Assembly (NCBI GenBank): GCA_019653755.1
Contig: BPCL01000001.1
Location: 124,001 to 188,000, forward strand
Direction of reading: 5' to 3'
Origin: Woeseia sp.
GTDB taxonomy: Bacteria > Pseudomonadota > Gammaproteobacteria > Steroidobacterales > UBA11654
Length of the DNA stretch: 64,000 nucleotides
The position numbers and the translations under genes were made by a program. Below, one piece after another: positions 19,603 through 29,359 of this stretch. Each line of letters starts with the position of its first letter. Position 1 is the stretch's first letter. The notes below the pieces were generated by a model, which saw nothing but the letters and a program-made list of their open reading frames with translations, made no database searches and was not told the DNA's origin.

Positions 19603-19620
19603 ATATTCATTAAGAGTTAA

Positions 19621-22317
19621 TCAAAAACTCTTCTTGATTCTGATTCCATAGCGTCTGCCATCAGGAAAGAACATCGCATGACTTGTTGGGAGCACAAAAG
19701 TACTCGGGCCATTTGATTGTCCAATATTTGCAGCATTTACGCATGGAGTAGGGTAGAAGACTCCGGATCCTGCTCCTGGTCCTGCTACTCCGCAGAATTT
19801 TGGAATTCCAAGAACAAACTTCATCTGCTCAAAATCAGTAAAACCGTATCCTGATCTTGTGGAAGTGTCATCAAAAGCATTTTCTACATAGGCTATGACT
19901 TCAAAATCGTCAGAAACCCAACCAGCTCTTAAGTCAACTTTATAGTATGAATCCAAAGATACTCTCTTGAAAGAATCAATATATCGCTCATCTTGATAGA
20001 CAACATCAGCTTCAACCACCCATGAGCGTCCATCAGCTGTGTCCCAATTGTATGAAGCTCCTAGCACAAATGCATTCTCAGGAGCATTCTCAAGCGGGTT
20101 GCCTGAAAGATCAATAGAGCATGTTTTAGAACCACCTGAATCAGTCACCACAGTACAATTACCCGCGTTAGCTAAGTTTGAAGCACCTGCTGTTAAGCGT
20201 CTAAAGTCTCCATACTCATTATTAAGATGTGTGTATGAGAGTGTTAAGCTTAGATTATCAGAGGCTAGATAAAGCATATCTAATTCAATACCTTTCACTT
20301 CAGCAGAAGCTGCATTAACCACCTTACTTTGAAGTAATCCAGTAGTTTGATTAACAACCTGAGTAGCTGCTTGCTTATCGGTAAAGTCTTGTAAGAAGAT
20401 ATCACCGTTTAATTGCAGTCTACCGTCCATTAGAGTTGACTTGATACCTAGTTCATAAACCATCATTTCTTCTGATTCAAAACGATTATCATCCGGGTTA
20501 TAGATACTGAAACCTCCACCTGTAACCGTACTGATACCACCAGGCTTCTTTCCAGAGGATGCAGAACCATAGATCATTAAATCATCAGAAACAGTGTAGG
20601 TTCCCGTCATCTTAGGCGTCACTAAAGTCTCCTTATGATCACCGCAAATTCGATAGGTCCACATTCCTGGAGTTAATCGTGTTGCTCCACCAGGACCGGC
20701 AAAACCAACCCCATTAGGGTCAACTGTTCCACCGCCGTCAGATCCACAAACTGTTTCTTGTTCTTCACTATATCTGCCCTCTATTGAGAGAGTAAAATTA
20801 TCAGTGATATCGAATTCAAACATGGCATAGATTGATTCGTGCTTGCCATCTCGACTCCAGAGTTGCATACCTCTTGTTAGACATCCAGAAGCTTCTCCTC
20901 CTGCCGTTCCTGGGGCACAAACAGCACCTAAATATTGATTGCTGTTGCCATTAGTTATTGGATTGTTATGAATCGAGTTATATAAGAAGGCAGGTGGAAA
21001 CCAAGGACGCGTCTCAAGATAAGTAATGGCATTAAATGAACCATCGTTTAATTCCATTTCTTGGTCCCATAATTGCATACCAAAGGTCCATCTTACTTCA
21101 CCATCATTGTTCGATTGAATTCTTAGTTCCTGGCTGTGTGTCTCGGTGCTTTGATCGTAATAAATCTCCCCACCATGTGTTCTCAGAGAGGCATCCCCTC
21201 TAAAAGCAGCATCTTCAAACGTGAAAACATCAGCATTACTAAATCCTGTTACAGAGGTGAACGTAAAGTTATCGTATTCTTTAACAGCAGTCATCGAGAA
21301 TCTTGTTATTTCCCTGTTCATCCCTGGATAATCTTGACCAGTTCTCGGGTTATGATTTAAGGCTGCCCCGCCTAGATCATCAATATCAGGCAGAATACCT
21401 ACATTACTAGGCATGCTTGTGACTAATGGTGAGATAATATTACCTACAGTGTAGTAGGCCAAACACGATGGTCCAGCAGGAATAATACAGACATTAACAG
21501 GCTCAGTTGCTATCGATGGCACTGGAAGCATAGTTGATCCAGATAACTGGAATTGTGCTGCTGGTTCTATGTCATCATCACTGACTTCCATTCTTGTAAC
21601 CAGGCTAAAGTCATCAGATGGCTCATAGTTGAAAGTAATTGCAGCAGCTGTTCCTTCTTCTCCACCAATTTTTTCCCCAGTGACAGAATTATCGTGATAT
21701 CCATCTCTACTCCATGAGGCTATATTGATACCCATGGCAGTTGAATCTGAAATACCAGTGCTCCAACTTAACCTAAGATCAACTTCATTCTCAGAAGCTA
21801 TTGTGGCTGAATAATTTCCCCCACCTTCTTGAGTTGGCTTCTTAGTAATATAGTTTATGGCTCCAGCAAATGCTGAACGACCGTATAAAGCACTTTGAGG
21901 TCCTTTAACGACTTCAACTCGTTCAAGATCAAACAGTCTTGGGTTGATCAGAGCTGTTCCTCCGGCAGTGGTTAAGTTTTCACTTGATAAATCCACACCG
22001 TCCTGGAGGACCGCTACATTCTGTCTGCCTCTAATAGGAGATAGACCTCTCAATGAGATTCTTGTGTCCGATTGTGTAAATCCATTATCAAAAACCAGGC
22101 CTGAACTAAGTTTAGAAACATCTTCCAAACTAGTTACACCTTTTCTAAGTATTTCTTCTCCAGTCAATACATCAACTTGGACAGGAATGTCTTGTAAAGA
22201 TTCTGATTTCTTCCGAGCAGTTACAACAATTTCTTCGATTTGAGCGAAGGCCGAAGAGGAAAAAGCGATAACAGCAAACAAAAGAATATTCTTTTTAATA
22301 AGATAGTTAATATTCAT
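19621..22317 (-). CDS. TonB-dependent outer membrane receptor
   Basis: About 898 residues from the inner start MNINYLIKKN, which is preceded by GGGGAG; the track start 16 codons upstream has no such site. Signal peptide to SSAFA, TonB box EEIVVTARKK, plug domain (LQDIPVQVDVLTGEEIL to about residue 165), then a beta-barrel ending in RYGIRIKKSF with the terminal phenylalanine used for barrel assembly. It resembles the large TonB receptors common in marine gammaproteobacteria. The ligand is unknown; no neighbouring gene identifies it. Confidence 0.92.
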   Translation of the reverse strand: MNINYLIKKNILLFAVIAFSSSAFAQIEEIVVTARKKSESLQDIPVQVDVLTGEEILRKGVTSLEDVSKLSSGLVFDNGFTQSDTRISLRGLSPIRGRQNVAVLQDGVDLSSENLTTAGGTALINPRLFDLERVEVVKGPQSALYGRSAFAGAINYITKKPTQEGGGNYSATIASENEVDLRLSWSTGISDSTAMGINIASWSRDGYHDNSVTGEKIGGEEGTAAAITFNYEPSDDFSLVTRMEVSDDDIEPAAQFQLSGSTMLPVPSIATEPVNVCIIPAGPSCLAYYTVGNIISPLVTSMPSNVGILPDIDDLGGAALNHNPRTGQDYPGMNREITRFSMTAVKEYDNFTFTSVTGFSNADVFTFEDAAFRGDASLRTHGGEIYYDQSTETHSQELRIQSNNDGEVRWTFGMQLWDQEMELNDGSFNAITYLETRPWFPPAFLYNSIHNNPITNGNSNQYLGAVCAPGTAGGEASGCLTRGMQLWSRDGKHESIYAMFEFDITDNFTLSIEGRYSEEQETVCGSDGGGTVDPNGVGFAGPGGATRLTPGMWTYRICGDHKETLVTPKMTGTYTVSDDLMIYGSASSGKKPGGISTVTGGGFSIYNPDDNRFESEEMMVYELGIKSTLMDGRLQLNGDIFLQDFTDKQAATQVVNQTTGLLQSKVVNAASAEVKGIELDMLYLASDNLSLTLSYTHLNNEYGDFRRLTAGASNLANAGNCTVVTDSGGSKTCSIDLSGNPLENAPENAFVLGASYNWDTADGRSWVVEADVVYQDERYIDSFKRVSLDSYYKVDLRAGWVSDDFEVIAYVENAFDDTSTRSGYGFTDFEQMKFVLGIPKFCGVAGPGAGSGVFYPTPCVNAANIGQSNGPSTFVLPTSHAMFFPDGRRYGIRIKKSF

Positions 22318-22402
22318 TTTTACTCCCCATATAAAATTAACGTAATTATTATAGAGCAATACCATAACACATGTTATTCAATTATTTTCTATATAGAAGA
22401 TG

Positions 22403-22408
22403 TATAAT
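22403..22408 (+). promoter_or_regulatory. -10 box for the tRNA-Cys/tRNA-Leu pair
   Basis: A perfect TATAAT preceded by TG stands 14 bases before tRNA-Cys, the right distance for initiation a few bases upstream of the tRNA. The -35 element is weak (TTCAAT at a long spacing). The two tRNAs, 10 bp apart, are probably co-transcribed from it. Confidence 0.5.
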
Positions 22409-22422
22409 CTGATTGTTTTATT

Positions 22423-22494
22423 GGGCAAGGTGGCAGAGTGGTTATGCAGCGGCCTGCAAAGCCGTGGACGTCGGTTCGATTCCGATCCTTGCCT
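22423..22494 (+). tRNA. tRNA-Cys (GCA)
   Basis: Acceptor stem GGCAAGG/CCTTGCC, anticodon stem GCGGC/GCCGT around loop CTGCAAA (anticodon GCA), T-arm GGTTCGATTCC. The CCA is not encoded (TCAA follows). Confidence 0.95.
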
Positions 22495-22504
22495 CAATTT
22501 TTGA

Positions 22505-22591
22505 GCCCGGGTGGCGGAATTGGTAGACGCTACGGACTTAAAATCCGTTGAGATTTTTCTCGTGCCGGTTCGAGTCCGGCCCTGGGCACCA
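22505..22591 (+). tRNA. tRNA-Leu (UAA)
   Basis: Class II tRNA of 87 nt with a long variable arm. Acceptor GCCCGGG/CCTGGGC (one G-T pair), anticodon stem ACGGA/TCCGT around loop CTTAAAA (anticodon TAA), T-arm GGTTCGAGTCC, CCA encoded. Confidence 0.96.
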
Positions 22592-22663
22592 AGGATTTTG
22601 TCTTTTTTTGAATCTAAATCATTAAAAGCAATCGAAGAATTATAGTGATTAGGGGTTAAACTA

Positions 22664-23644
22664 ATGGTTGTAAAGACAATCCAAAAACCTAGCATGAAAT
22701 TATATAAGTCTGAAGAGGGCTTAGAAAAAATTATGTCCTGGTACGAGCGAGTAAAAGAAGAAATCACTGTTGAACATGAATCACAATATGTGGATACAAG
22801 ATTCGGCAAAACCCATGCCATAGTTGCTGGAAAAAACAATGATAAATCTCTAATTCTAATTCCTGGTGTGGCAGGTTGTGCTCCACTCTGGAGGCATCAA
22901 ATTAATGAACTATCTAAACACTTTAAAATCTATGCTCTAGATATTGTTGGTCAACCAGGGAATAGTGATCCAAATCCTCCGTCCGTCTTCAATGATGATT
23001 TTGTAGATTGGTTGGAAGATGTGATAAATGGTCTAGAGTTGGATAAACCCCATTGCATCGGAGTCAGCACTGGCGGAACCACTGCCATGGACATGGCAAT
23101 TCGTAAATCAGATTTAATAGATAAGGTGGTCATGTGTGGGCCCACGGGATTAGCTAGAGCAAGACTACCTTTTCATCAATGGTTCTCAAGAGCTATGGCC
23201 AAGCAAAAAGATGCCGATGTATTATCGGATGATTTAACAGCTTCATCGTTCTCAAAGCCTAGATCAGGAAAGACATTTGGATCTTTCGATCGTCAGCTAG
23301 CCAGGGGAATGGCTCTATGCACGCGCTTTTATCGAGTCGATAAGTCTTTGGGTGTATACAATGAAAAAACCTCAAGGGTTAACTACATTAAAGCCCTTAA
23401 GGTTATTGGAAAATTTTTCTTCTCGGTGAATAAAAAAAAGCTGAAGACATTTAGCAATAAAGGCTTGCTAATATTTGGCGAATTTGAAGTTCTTTACAAC
23501 CCTTATAAAATTAGTAAGAAGATTAAAAAACTTATCCCGCATCTACAAATCGAAATAGTCAAAGATGCCGGGCATGCTGCCATCTACGATCAGCCAGATG
23601 AAGTCAATAGAAAAGTTTTAGACTTCTTAAAATCAAGCACTTAA
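22664..23644 (+). CDS. Alpha/beta-hydrolase fold protein
   Basis: A 326-residue alpha/beta hydrolase. Nucleophile elbow GVSTGGTTA, oxyanion-region LIPGVAGCAPLWRHQ and C-terminal histidine in KDAGHAAIYDQP; the acidic member is probably in FGEFEVLYNP. Family members are esterases, lactonases or C-C hydrolases, so the specific reaction is open. AGGGG stands 8 bases before the ATG. No signal peptide: cytoplasmic. HupE-like gene follows after 5 bp. Confidence 0.78.
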   Translation: MVVKTIQKPSMKLYKSEEGLEKIMSWYERVKEEITVEHESQYVDTRFGKTHAIVAGKNNDKSLILIPGVAGCAPLWRHQINELSKHFKIYALDIVGQPGNSDPNPPSVFNDDFVDWLEDVINGLELDKPHCIGVSTGGTTAMDMAIRKSDLIDKVVMCGPTGLARARLPFHQWFSRAMAKQKDADVLSDDLTASSFSKPRSGKTFGSFDRQLARGMALCTRFYRVDKSLGVYNEKTSRVNYIKALKVIGKFFFSVNKKKLKTFSNKGLLIFGEFEVLYNPYKISKKIKKLIPHLQIEIVKDAGHAAIYDQPDEVNRKVLDFLKSST

Positions 23645-23649
23645 CTGTT

Positions 23650-24232
23650 ATGAAAAAATACCTCTCATTATTTTTACTGCTCTTTTCAATGCCTTTATTC
23701 TCTCATGAGGCACAAAGCTTGCCATATGGCCCTTTCCTTAGCGGGATAACCCATCCTGTTTTAGGTTTAGATCACCTTTTGGCTATGGTCAGTGTTGGTA
23801 TGGTCAGTGCTCAGATAGGTGGGAGAGCAATTTGGAGTGTCCCTTTGACATTTGTGACCGTGATGTTTTTTGGAGGTCTGGTAGGACTCAATATGGGTGG
23901 TTTAACCGGTTACGAGATTGGAATTGCACTTTCCGTTCTATTTTTAGGGTCATCGCTAGCGGCTGATAAGACTCTGGATTCTAGATTTGCCATGCTTGCA
24001 GTGGCTATATTTGCGATATTTCACGGCTTTTGCTCACGGGGAGGAGATACCAACAATTGCTGAACCAGCGCCCTATATTGCTGGTTTTATGACGGGCACT
24101 ATCCTTTTACATGTTTCGGGACTGATCTTGGCCGATATCTCCACACACTATGAGAAGGGTAAGACCCTGCTCAGAGCTCTTGGCGGATTCATTGCATTAT
24201 CTGGACTTTATTTCTTAATCTCTGCTATTTAA
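23650..24232 (+). CDS. HupE/UreJ family membrane protein, frameshifted
   Basis: Two track ORFs (23650-24063 and 23987-24232) form one protein of about 193 residues, usual for HupE/UreJ. Signal-like first helix, then HPVLGLDHLLAM, the family's histidine-containing motif, a glycine-rich helix (GGLVGLNMGGLTGYEIG), and FHGFAHGEEIP, which is only readable after removing one T from the TTTT run near 24030. The family is annotated as nickel/cobalt permeases or urease/hydrogenase accessory proteins; neither enzyme is seen here. Probably intact in the organism. Confidence 0.8.
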
Positions 24233-24248
24233 AGAAAAAAGGAATCAT

Positions 24249-24840
24249 ATGAAAAAAAGACTTATAACTTGGGAAATAGGAAGCTTTATCTGGGTTGCAA
24301 TGGCAGGATCGGCGTTCCATTTTTCCTTTGAGTTGAGCGAGTTTTGGACCCCTCTTGCATTTTTCTCTTCGGTTAACGAGAGCACTTGGGAACATTTGAA
24401 AATGTATTTCTGGCCAGGACTGATCTACGCCTTGGTTCAATATACCTACACCAGGGATATTGCGAATAATTATTGGTACGCCAAGCTAGCTTCTTTGGTG
24501 ATGACACCGATTGGTATCTGTGCTTCATTTTATGGTTATCTAGGGAATTTCACTGCCTTTGTACGGCACTGGTTTTTTCAGAATGGACTTATTGACAATG
24601 GTTGTTGGTTTAACTCTTGGTTCAGTTGTCGCCTATAAAATTATGATTAAGCCACCTCTATCAAAACCAACTAAGAATGCAGTTTTGACCGGTTATCTTG
24701 TCATGCTCGCGATGTTTTCTACATTTACCTACTATCCTCCAAAATTTTTTCTCTTCGAGAATTACTTTGGCTATGAGTACAGCGGAGAATACGGCATACT
24801 CGAAGATTATGAGCCTTACCGCGTCTTTAGAAAAGAATAG
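24249..24840 (+). CDS. DUF6512-like membrane protein, frameshifted
   Basis: Joined from 24249-24638 and 24559-24840, about 197 residues with five or six hydrophobic helices. The motif FFSSVNESTWEHLKMYFWP is characteristic of a family of small membrane proteins catalogued, as I recall, as DUF6512; no function is known. The frame shifts in the TTTTTT run near 24573. It follows HupE by 16 bp, so the two may be one unit. Convergent with the response regulator gene, 4 bp away. Confidence 0.65.
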
Positions 24841-24844
24841 CTAA

Positions 24845-25521
24845 CTAGGCGTTTTCGAAAGAATAACCGATCCCGTATATCGAACGGATGTAGTCCCTTT
24901 CAGGGATAGCTTCCTTTAGTTTTTGTCTTAGATTTTTTATGTGGGTATCAACCGTTCTATCCAGAACAATTCTTCCATCGTCAAAAACATTATTTAGAAT
25001 CTGGTCTCGGTTGTAAACCCTTCCAGGTTGACTCATAAACATTTCCAACATTCTAAATTCAACCGGGGTCAGATCTAATTTTTTACCCCTAATTGATATG
25101 GAGAAGGCATCGTGATCAATATTAAATTCATCCGTTCTGCTTGATTAATAAAATCAGGGTCCATTCTCCTGAGAACGGCTTTGACTCTGGCGACAACTTC
25201 CTTGGGGCTAAAGGGTTTGCATATATAATCATCAGCGCCTAGCTCAAGACCGATTAATCGATCTATTTCATCGATCATGGCAGTAACCATTATGATGGGT
25301 ACCGCTGAGAAGTTTCTAACTTCCTTGCATATATCCTTGCCATTGGCTCCGGGCAACATGAGATCCAATAAAATTAAGTCAGGTTTATTTCTCTTAACCC
25401 AGTCAACAACCTCATCCCCGTTAATAAGGTGACTGGTTTTAAAATCATCTTTTTCAAGATAATCAGCCAAGACCTTTGCAAGCTTGCTTTCATCTTCAAC
25501 AATCAAAATACTCTTACTCAT
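24845..25521 (-). CDS. BaeR-like OmpR-family response regulator, frameshifted
   Basis: Joined from 25075-25521 and 24845-25051, about 225 residues, normal for OmpR/PhoB regulators. The receiver has the acidic pocket VEDE, phospho-aspartate [10 protein letters not shown], and the BaeR-type segment [20 protein letters not shown]; the C-terminal winged helix ends in [14 protein letters not shown] and [12 protein letters not shown]. The frame changes between about 25080 and 25145. The start overlaps the kinase stop (ATGA), so kinase and regulator are coupled. Probably binds the direct repeats upstream of the Spy-like gene. Confidence 0.85.
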
Positions 25522-26931
25522 GACTCAGCCTTGTTAAATATTATAACGATCTCCAGCCCGCCGATTGAGGATCGTTTAGCCTTAATCGATCCCGAGTGAG
25601 CATCGACAATTTCACTACAAATTGACAACCCAAGACCAGCACCGCCCATTTCTCGTGATCGGGATAACTCAACTCGGTAAAAACGATCAAAGATTTTGTC
25701 CAGCGTTTCTTCATCCACGCCAGGAGCACTGTCAGCAAAGGAGACAATAATTTCATTATCAATACCTTGCATATTAATGTTTAGCGAACCTGGGCCGTCG
25801 GTGTACTTTAGTGTGTTTTCCAACAGGTTAGTAAATAATTGGGTAAGACGGTGTTGGTCTCCCAAGATATTTCCCACCTCATCGAAATTCGTTTTGATAT
25901 CAATTTCAGCTTCCCTGTATCTGTCTCTAAAGGATTCAATGGAAGACTCGATATTGGTTTTTAATGTCCGTTTCTACCATTTGGTACTTCATTGCACCTA
26001 AATCTGAAAGCGATAGTTCGTAGAGATCATTAACCAAGGTGTTGATTCTTTTCACTTCGTGGGTGAGAGAGTTGAGTGTTTCTTCGTCAAATTCCCTGAT
26101 GCCATCCTCAATGGCTTCCAGTTCGCTTTTAAGAATAGCCAGAGGCGTTCTGAGTTCATGCGAGATATCAGCTAACCATTTGTCAGCAGATTCGGCTTCC
26201 TTATCGAGTGTTTTAGCGAGAATATTAAAATCTCTTGATAATTTACCCAGTTCATCCTTGTTTGTGATGTTAACTCTGGTTTTAAATTCACCACTAATTA
26301 GACTTCGAGTCGCTCGGGCTAATTTTCGTATCGGTCCGCTTATATTTTGTGTCAGGATAAGGGAAATGATCGCAGCTATTAATAAGGCCGCAAATCCAGA
26401 TAAATATAACGCTTGTCTTTGCGCATCAGCAAACTGAAGGTCAATGCTTTCAAAGAGTTTATTCGACGGCAAAAGCGCTAAGGTTCCTACAACTTCTTCT
26501 TCAAAGTTAATCGGTATTTGGATTAAGTTCTCTGGTAATTCCTTGGCGCCAATAATCACTTCTTTTTCTTGGTTTAAAAGAATCAGACGACCCATAGCTC
26601 TAGTGTCATTTGGTTCATCAAATGAAAACCTAAATCTCCGTCTTTCTCTCATGGCTCTAGGGACAATAATAATATTTTGATCAAAGGATCTTGATTGACG
26701 CAAGATCAGCTCAGCAATTCTAGGGTTTGACTCGAGAAAATCCCATGTTTGTACTTCCGCATAGTATTCTTCTAATTCCGATGCAAATACTTCCAATTGG
26801 TTGGTTTCTATGTTGTTGATATAGCGAGTTAGATCTTGTTCGAACCTCCATTGAATAACAAACAGCATAAGGCCGATCACCACAAGAAAACTCATGGAGG
26901 AGGCGAGAAATAATTTTGGAAAAATTTTCAT
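25518..26931 (-). CDS. BaeS-like sensor histidine kinase, frameshifted
   Basis: Joined from 25936-26931 and 25518-25877, about 470 residues. Order: first membrane helix (about 7-27), periplasmic sensor region (28-165), second helix (about 172-193), HAMP domain ([20 protein letters not shown]), phospho-acceptor H-box [14 protein letters not shown], then N-box [12 protein letters not shown]1-like [10 protein letters not shown] and G2 GGAGLGLSI. The H-box and flanks are closest to BaeS. One extra A in the AAAAA run near 25960 explains the break. Likely senses envelope stress and phosphorylates the coupled regulator. Confidence 0.85.
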
Positions 26932-26990
26932 ATCACTTTTAATCCATTCCGTTTGAATTATAGATATTTTTTCTATTCACAAACGAATCA

Positions 26991-27017
26991 TTCATTGTTT
27001 CTTCATATTTACTTCAT
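26991..27017 (+). promoter_or_regulatory. Three 11-bp-phased TTCAT repeats: putative response-regulator operator
   Basis: TTCAT starts at 26991, 27002 and 27013, exactly 11 bp apart, in the gap between the kinase gene and the Spy-like gene. OmpR/PhoB-family regulators bind such head-to-tail repeats phased to one helix turn. A -10-like CATAAT follows at 27025, about where an activated promoter for the Spy-like gene would need it. Confidence 0.55.
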
Positions 27018-27063
27018 CTTTTACCATAATAATAACAATCAAAGAAATACCTTGGAGGTAAAT

Positions 27064-27524
27064 ATGAAACAAGGAATAGCTGTAATAATTTCACTTAGCC
27101 TATATTTAGGCTCTTTATTCCTGATAGATAGTGCCATTGCTGGTGGACATAAAGGCGCAGAAGGTCACGATCACGATCGCGGTAATAACTCAGCCAGGAT
27201 GTTGTTCAGAGGAATCGATATGACCGATGAACAAAGAAAAGAAGTCAAACAAATCATGAACTCAAGCATGCAGCAGGGTAAGGAACTCAGAGAAGACTCA
27301 AAAAAGCAAGGCGATGCGATTAAGAAAGACACCGAGAGCAATTAGCCGGAGTTCTTAATGATGATCAAATGTCTCAATTTGAAAAGAACGCCAAACGTAT
27401 GAATAGAGCCAAGATGAGCAAAGGCAAGATGCGTGGTGATAACAAACGTAAAAAAATGAACAAACACGGAAAGGGCGGAAAAGGTCATAAACATAAGAAA
27501 AAAGGAAATAAGCCAAAAAACTAA
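27064..27524 (+). CDS. Spy/CpxP-like periplasmic protein, frameshifted
   Basis: Starts at ATG 27064 with GGAGG just upstream; the track's earlier start has no support. Signal peptide (GIAVIISLSLYLGSLFLIDSAIAGG), then a helical region with the LTxxQ-like MTDEQRKEVKQIM typical of Spy/CpxP chaperones and a second copy-like segment (LNDDQMSQFEKNAKRMN) after a frameshift near 27330. The C-terminal 35 residues are extremely Lys/Gly/His-rich (KGGKGHKHKKKGNK). Spy in Escherichia coli is a BaeR/CpxR target and a periplasmic chaperone, and this gene is divergent from a BaeRS-like pair. Confidence 0.75.
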
Positions 27525-27574
27525 GAAGGTCTCAGACAAATATAGATTTGATTGCCTAGCAAGGCAGAACCAAG

Positions 27575-27627
27575 GCTGGAATTAGTCAAAATCCCCTAAT
27601 TTAGACTGATTCCAGCTTTTCTTTTTT
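27575..27627 (+). terminator. Intrinsic terminator after the Spy-like gene
   Basis: A 13-bp stem GCTGGAATTAGTC / GACTGATTCCAGC (one G-T pair) with a 16-base loop, followed by TTTTCTTTTTT. Confidence 0.85.
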
Positions 27628-27723
27628 AGACCCAGAAAAAACTAACCTTTCTTCATAAACTTTTAAGCAAATCAACATGACCTGTATTACCATTGTATGT
27701 TGATTTTATTCATGGAGAGGACA

Positions 27724-28722
27724 ATGAAATTATTTGAGTTACAGTCATTCGAGGAGGGCGGTTTAGTTGCCACTGAGAGAGGAACGCCAAGCCCTTGTTT
27801 AGGAGAAGTTGTTATAAAAGTAGAAGCAGCTTCGATCAATTTCAGAGATTTTATGATAGCTAAAGGTTTGTATAACCCAATGTTATCTCTACCTATGATC
27901 CCTTTATCAGACGGAGCTGGTGAGGTGATTGCCGTAGGCAATGATGTTAAGGACTTTAAGGTTGGTGATAGGGTAAGTTCAGTATTCTGGCAAGATTGGA
28001 ATTCAGAGCAATCCACTAGAATGAGTTCAACGGGTTGTGAAGCTGCAGGTGTCCTTAGTGAATATGCTGTGCTACCTCAGACAGCGGTTCTCAAAATTCC
28101 TGATTACATGAGCTATGAAGAAGCAGCAACTCTACCCTGTGCAGCAGTTACCGCTTGGACCTGCATTATGGCTGCGAACATTAAAGCCGGAGACAATGTC
28201 TTATTTCTCGGAACTGGTGGCGTCTCAATTTTTGGTTTGCAAATTGCTAAAGCAATGGGAGCTAATGTCATTATTACGTCAAGCAGTGATCAGAAATTAG
28301 AGCGAGCAGCAGAACTTGGAGCCGATACAACCATTAATTATAAAGACAATGCTGATTGGGGTAAACAGGCTTTTGAAGCTGCTGGTATGGGGGTAAATTT
28401 AGTTATAGAGATAGGCGGTGGAGCCACTTTTGCTCAGAGTATGGAGGCCATAGCAATTGGTGGTCATATAAGCCTTATTGGAGCTCTTACAGGCGTTCAA
28501 GCTGAACTTAATCTTCTGCAAATGGTTTTCAAAAACGCACACACCCATGGTATCACCGTGGGCACAAGAGAAGATCATCAGGCAATGAATGAGTTTTTCG
28601 ATAAACACCAAATTCATCCTGTTATCGATAAAGAGTATTCATTTGACGAAGGCATTGACGCAATTATGGGCATTGCATCCGGACAGCACTTTGGTAAAAC
28701 GATTATAAAATACAATAGCTAA
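27724..28722 (+). CDS. Zinc-free MDR oxidoreductase (quinone-reductase-like)
   Basis: A 332-residue medium-chain dehydrogenase/reductase. I start at MKLFELQSF, preceded by GAGAGG, not at the track's upstream ATG. Motifs: GEVVIKVEAASINFRDFMIAKG (GroES-like fold), VGDRV, AATLPCAAVTAW and the NAD(P)-binding GTGGVSIFGLQIAKAMG. Catalytic and structural zinc cysteines of alcohol dehydrogenases are absent, placing it with quinone reductases and related NAD(P)H enzymes. It lies directly upstream of ccmA (23 bp) but its role in heme work is doubtful. Confidence 0.82.
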   Translation: MKLFELQSFEEGGLVATERGTPSPCLGEVVIKVEAASINFRDFMIAKGLYNPMLSLPMIPLSDGAGEVIAVGNDVKDFKVGDRVSSVFWQDWNSEQSTRMSSTGCEAAGVLSEYAVLPQTAVLKIPDYMSYEEAATLPCAAVTAWTCIMAANIKAGDNVLFLGTGGVSIFGLQIAKAMGANVIITSSSDQKLERAAELGADTTINYKDNADWGKQAFEAAGMGVNLVIEIGGGATFAQSMEAIAIGGHISLIGALTGVQAELNLLQMVFKNAHTHGITVGTREDHQAMNEFFDKHQIHPVIDKEYSFDEGIDAIMGIASGQHFGKTIIKYNS

Positions 28723-28745
28723 GTGAGTACTAGAGGGTAAATCTC

Positions 28746-29359
28746 TTGAATCGCAACCTTCTTCAAGTCGAATCGCTCGAACTGTATCGAGAAGATCATT
28801 TAATTTTCTCCGATATTTCATTTCAAATAGAGAGTGGCGATCATCTGGTTATCCGAGGGCAGAATGGCAGTGGAAAAACCAGTCTTATTCGAACGATTTG
28901 TGGATTAACACAAGCCGATAAGGGTAAGGTCCTTGGAATGAAGCTTCCATAGATGAGTCTCTCTTTAATTATTACGAGCAACTGTCATATCTTGGTCATA
29001 AAAACGGTCTCATTCCAGAGTTGACCTTGGATGAAAATCTAAACTACGGACTAGATCAGACAGACAAGGATGGACAGGATCAAGTTATTAATGGGTTTAG
29101 GTTGACGGATTTAAAACACTCCTTGATTCAAAACTTATCCAATGGCGAATCCAGAAAGACCGCTTTGAGTAGAGTTGTGTCTTCTAAGAAACCTCTGTGG
29201 GTATTGGATGAGCCTTATGCGAACCTTGATAGTGATTCAATTAGCTACCTTAATAACTGTATAGGTGATCATATAAACACAGGTGGAATCGTGATCACTT
29301 CCACCAATAGGGATGACAGTATTGCAACTAAAACCACAGAATTATTGATTGGCTCTTGA
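28746..29359 (+). CDS. ccmA: Heme exporter ATPase CcmA, frameshifted
   Basis: Joined from 28746-28952 and 29021-29359, about 204 residues, normal for CcmA. Walker A RGQNGSGKTSLIR, signature LSNGESRKTALSR, Walker B WVLDEPYANLD. CcmA with CcmB uses ATP to release holo-CcmE from the CcmC complex in system I cytochrome c maturation. The track's TTG at 28746 is the only start in front of the P-loop. The frame shifts near 28935. The stop overlaps the ccmB ATG (TGATG). Confidence 0.88.

Noticed and set aside
22378-22839. 153-residue reverse ORF across the tRNA-Cys/tRNA-Leu pair
   Set aside because: It is the familiar false ORF from the antisense of tRNA genes (GSESNRRPRLCRPLHN); both tRNAs fold and a real forward gene covers the rest.
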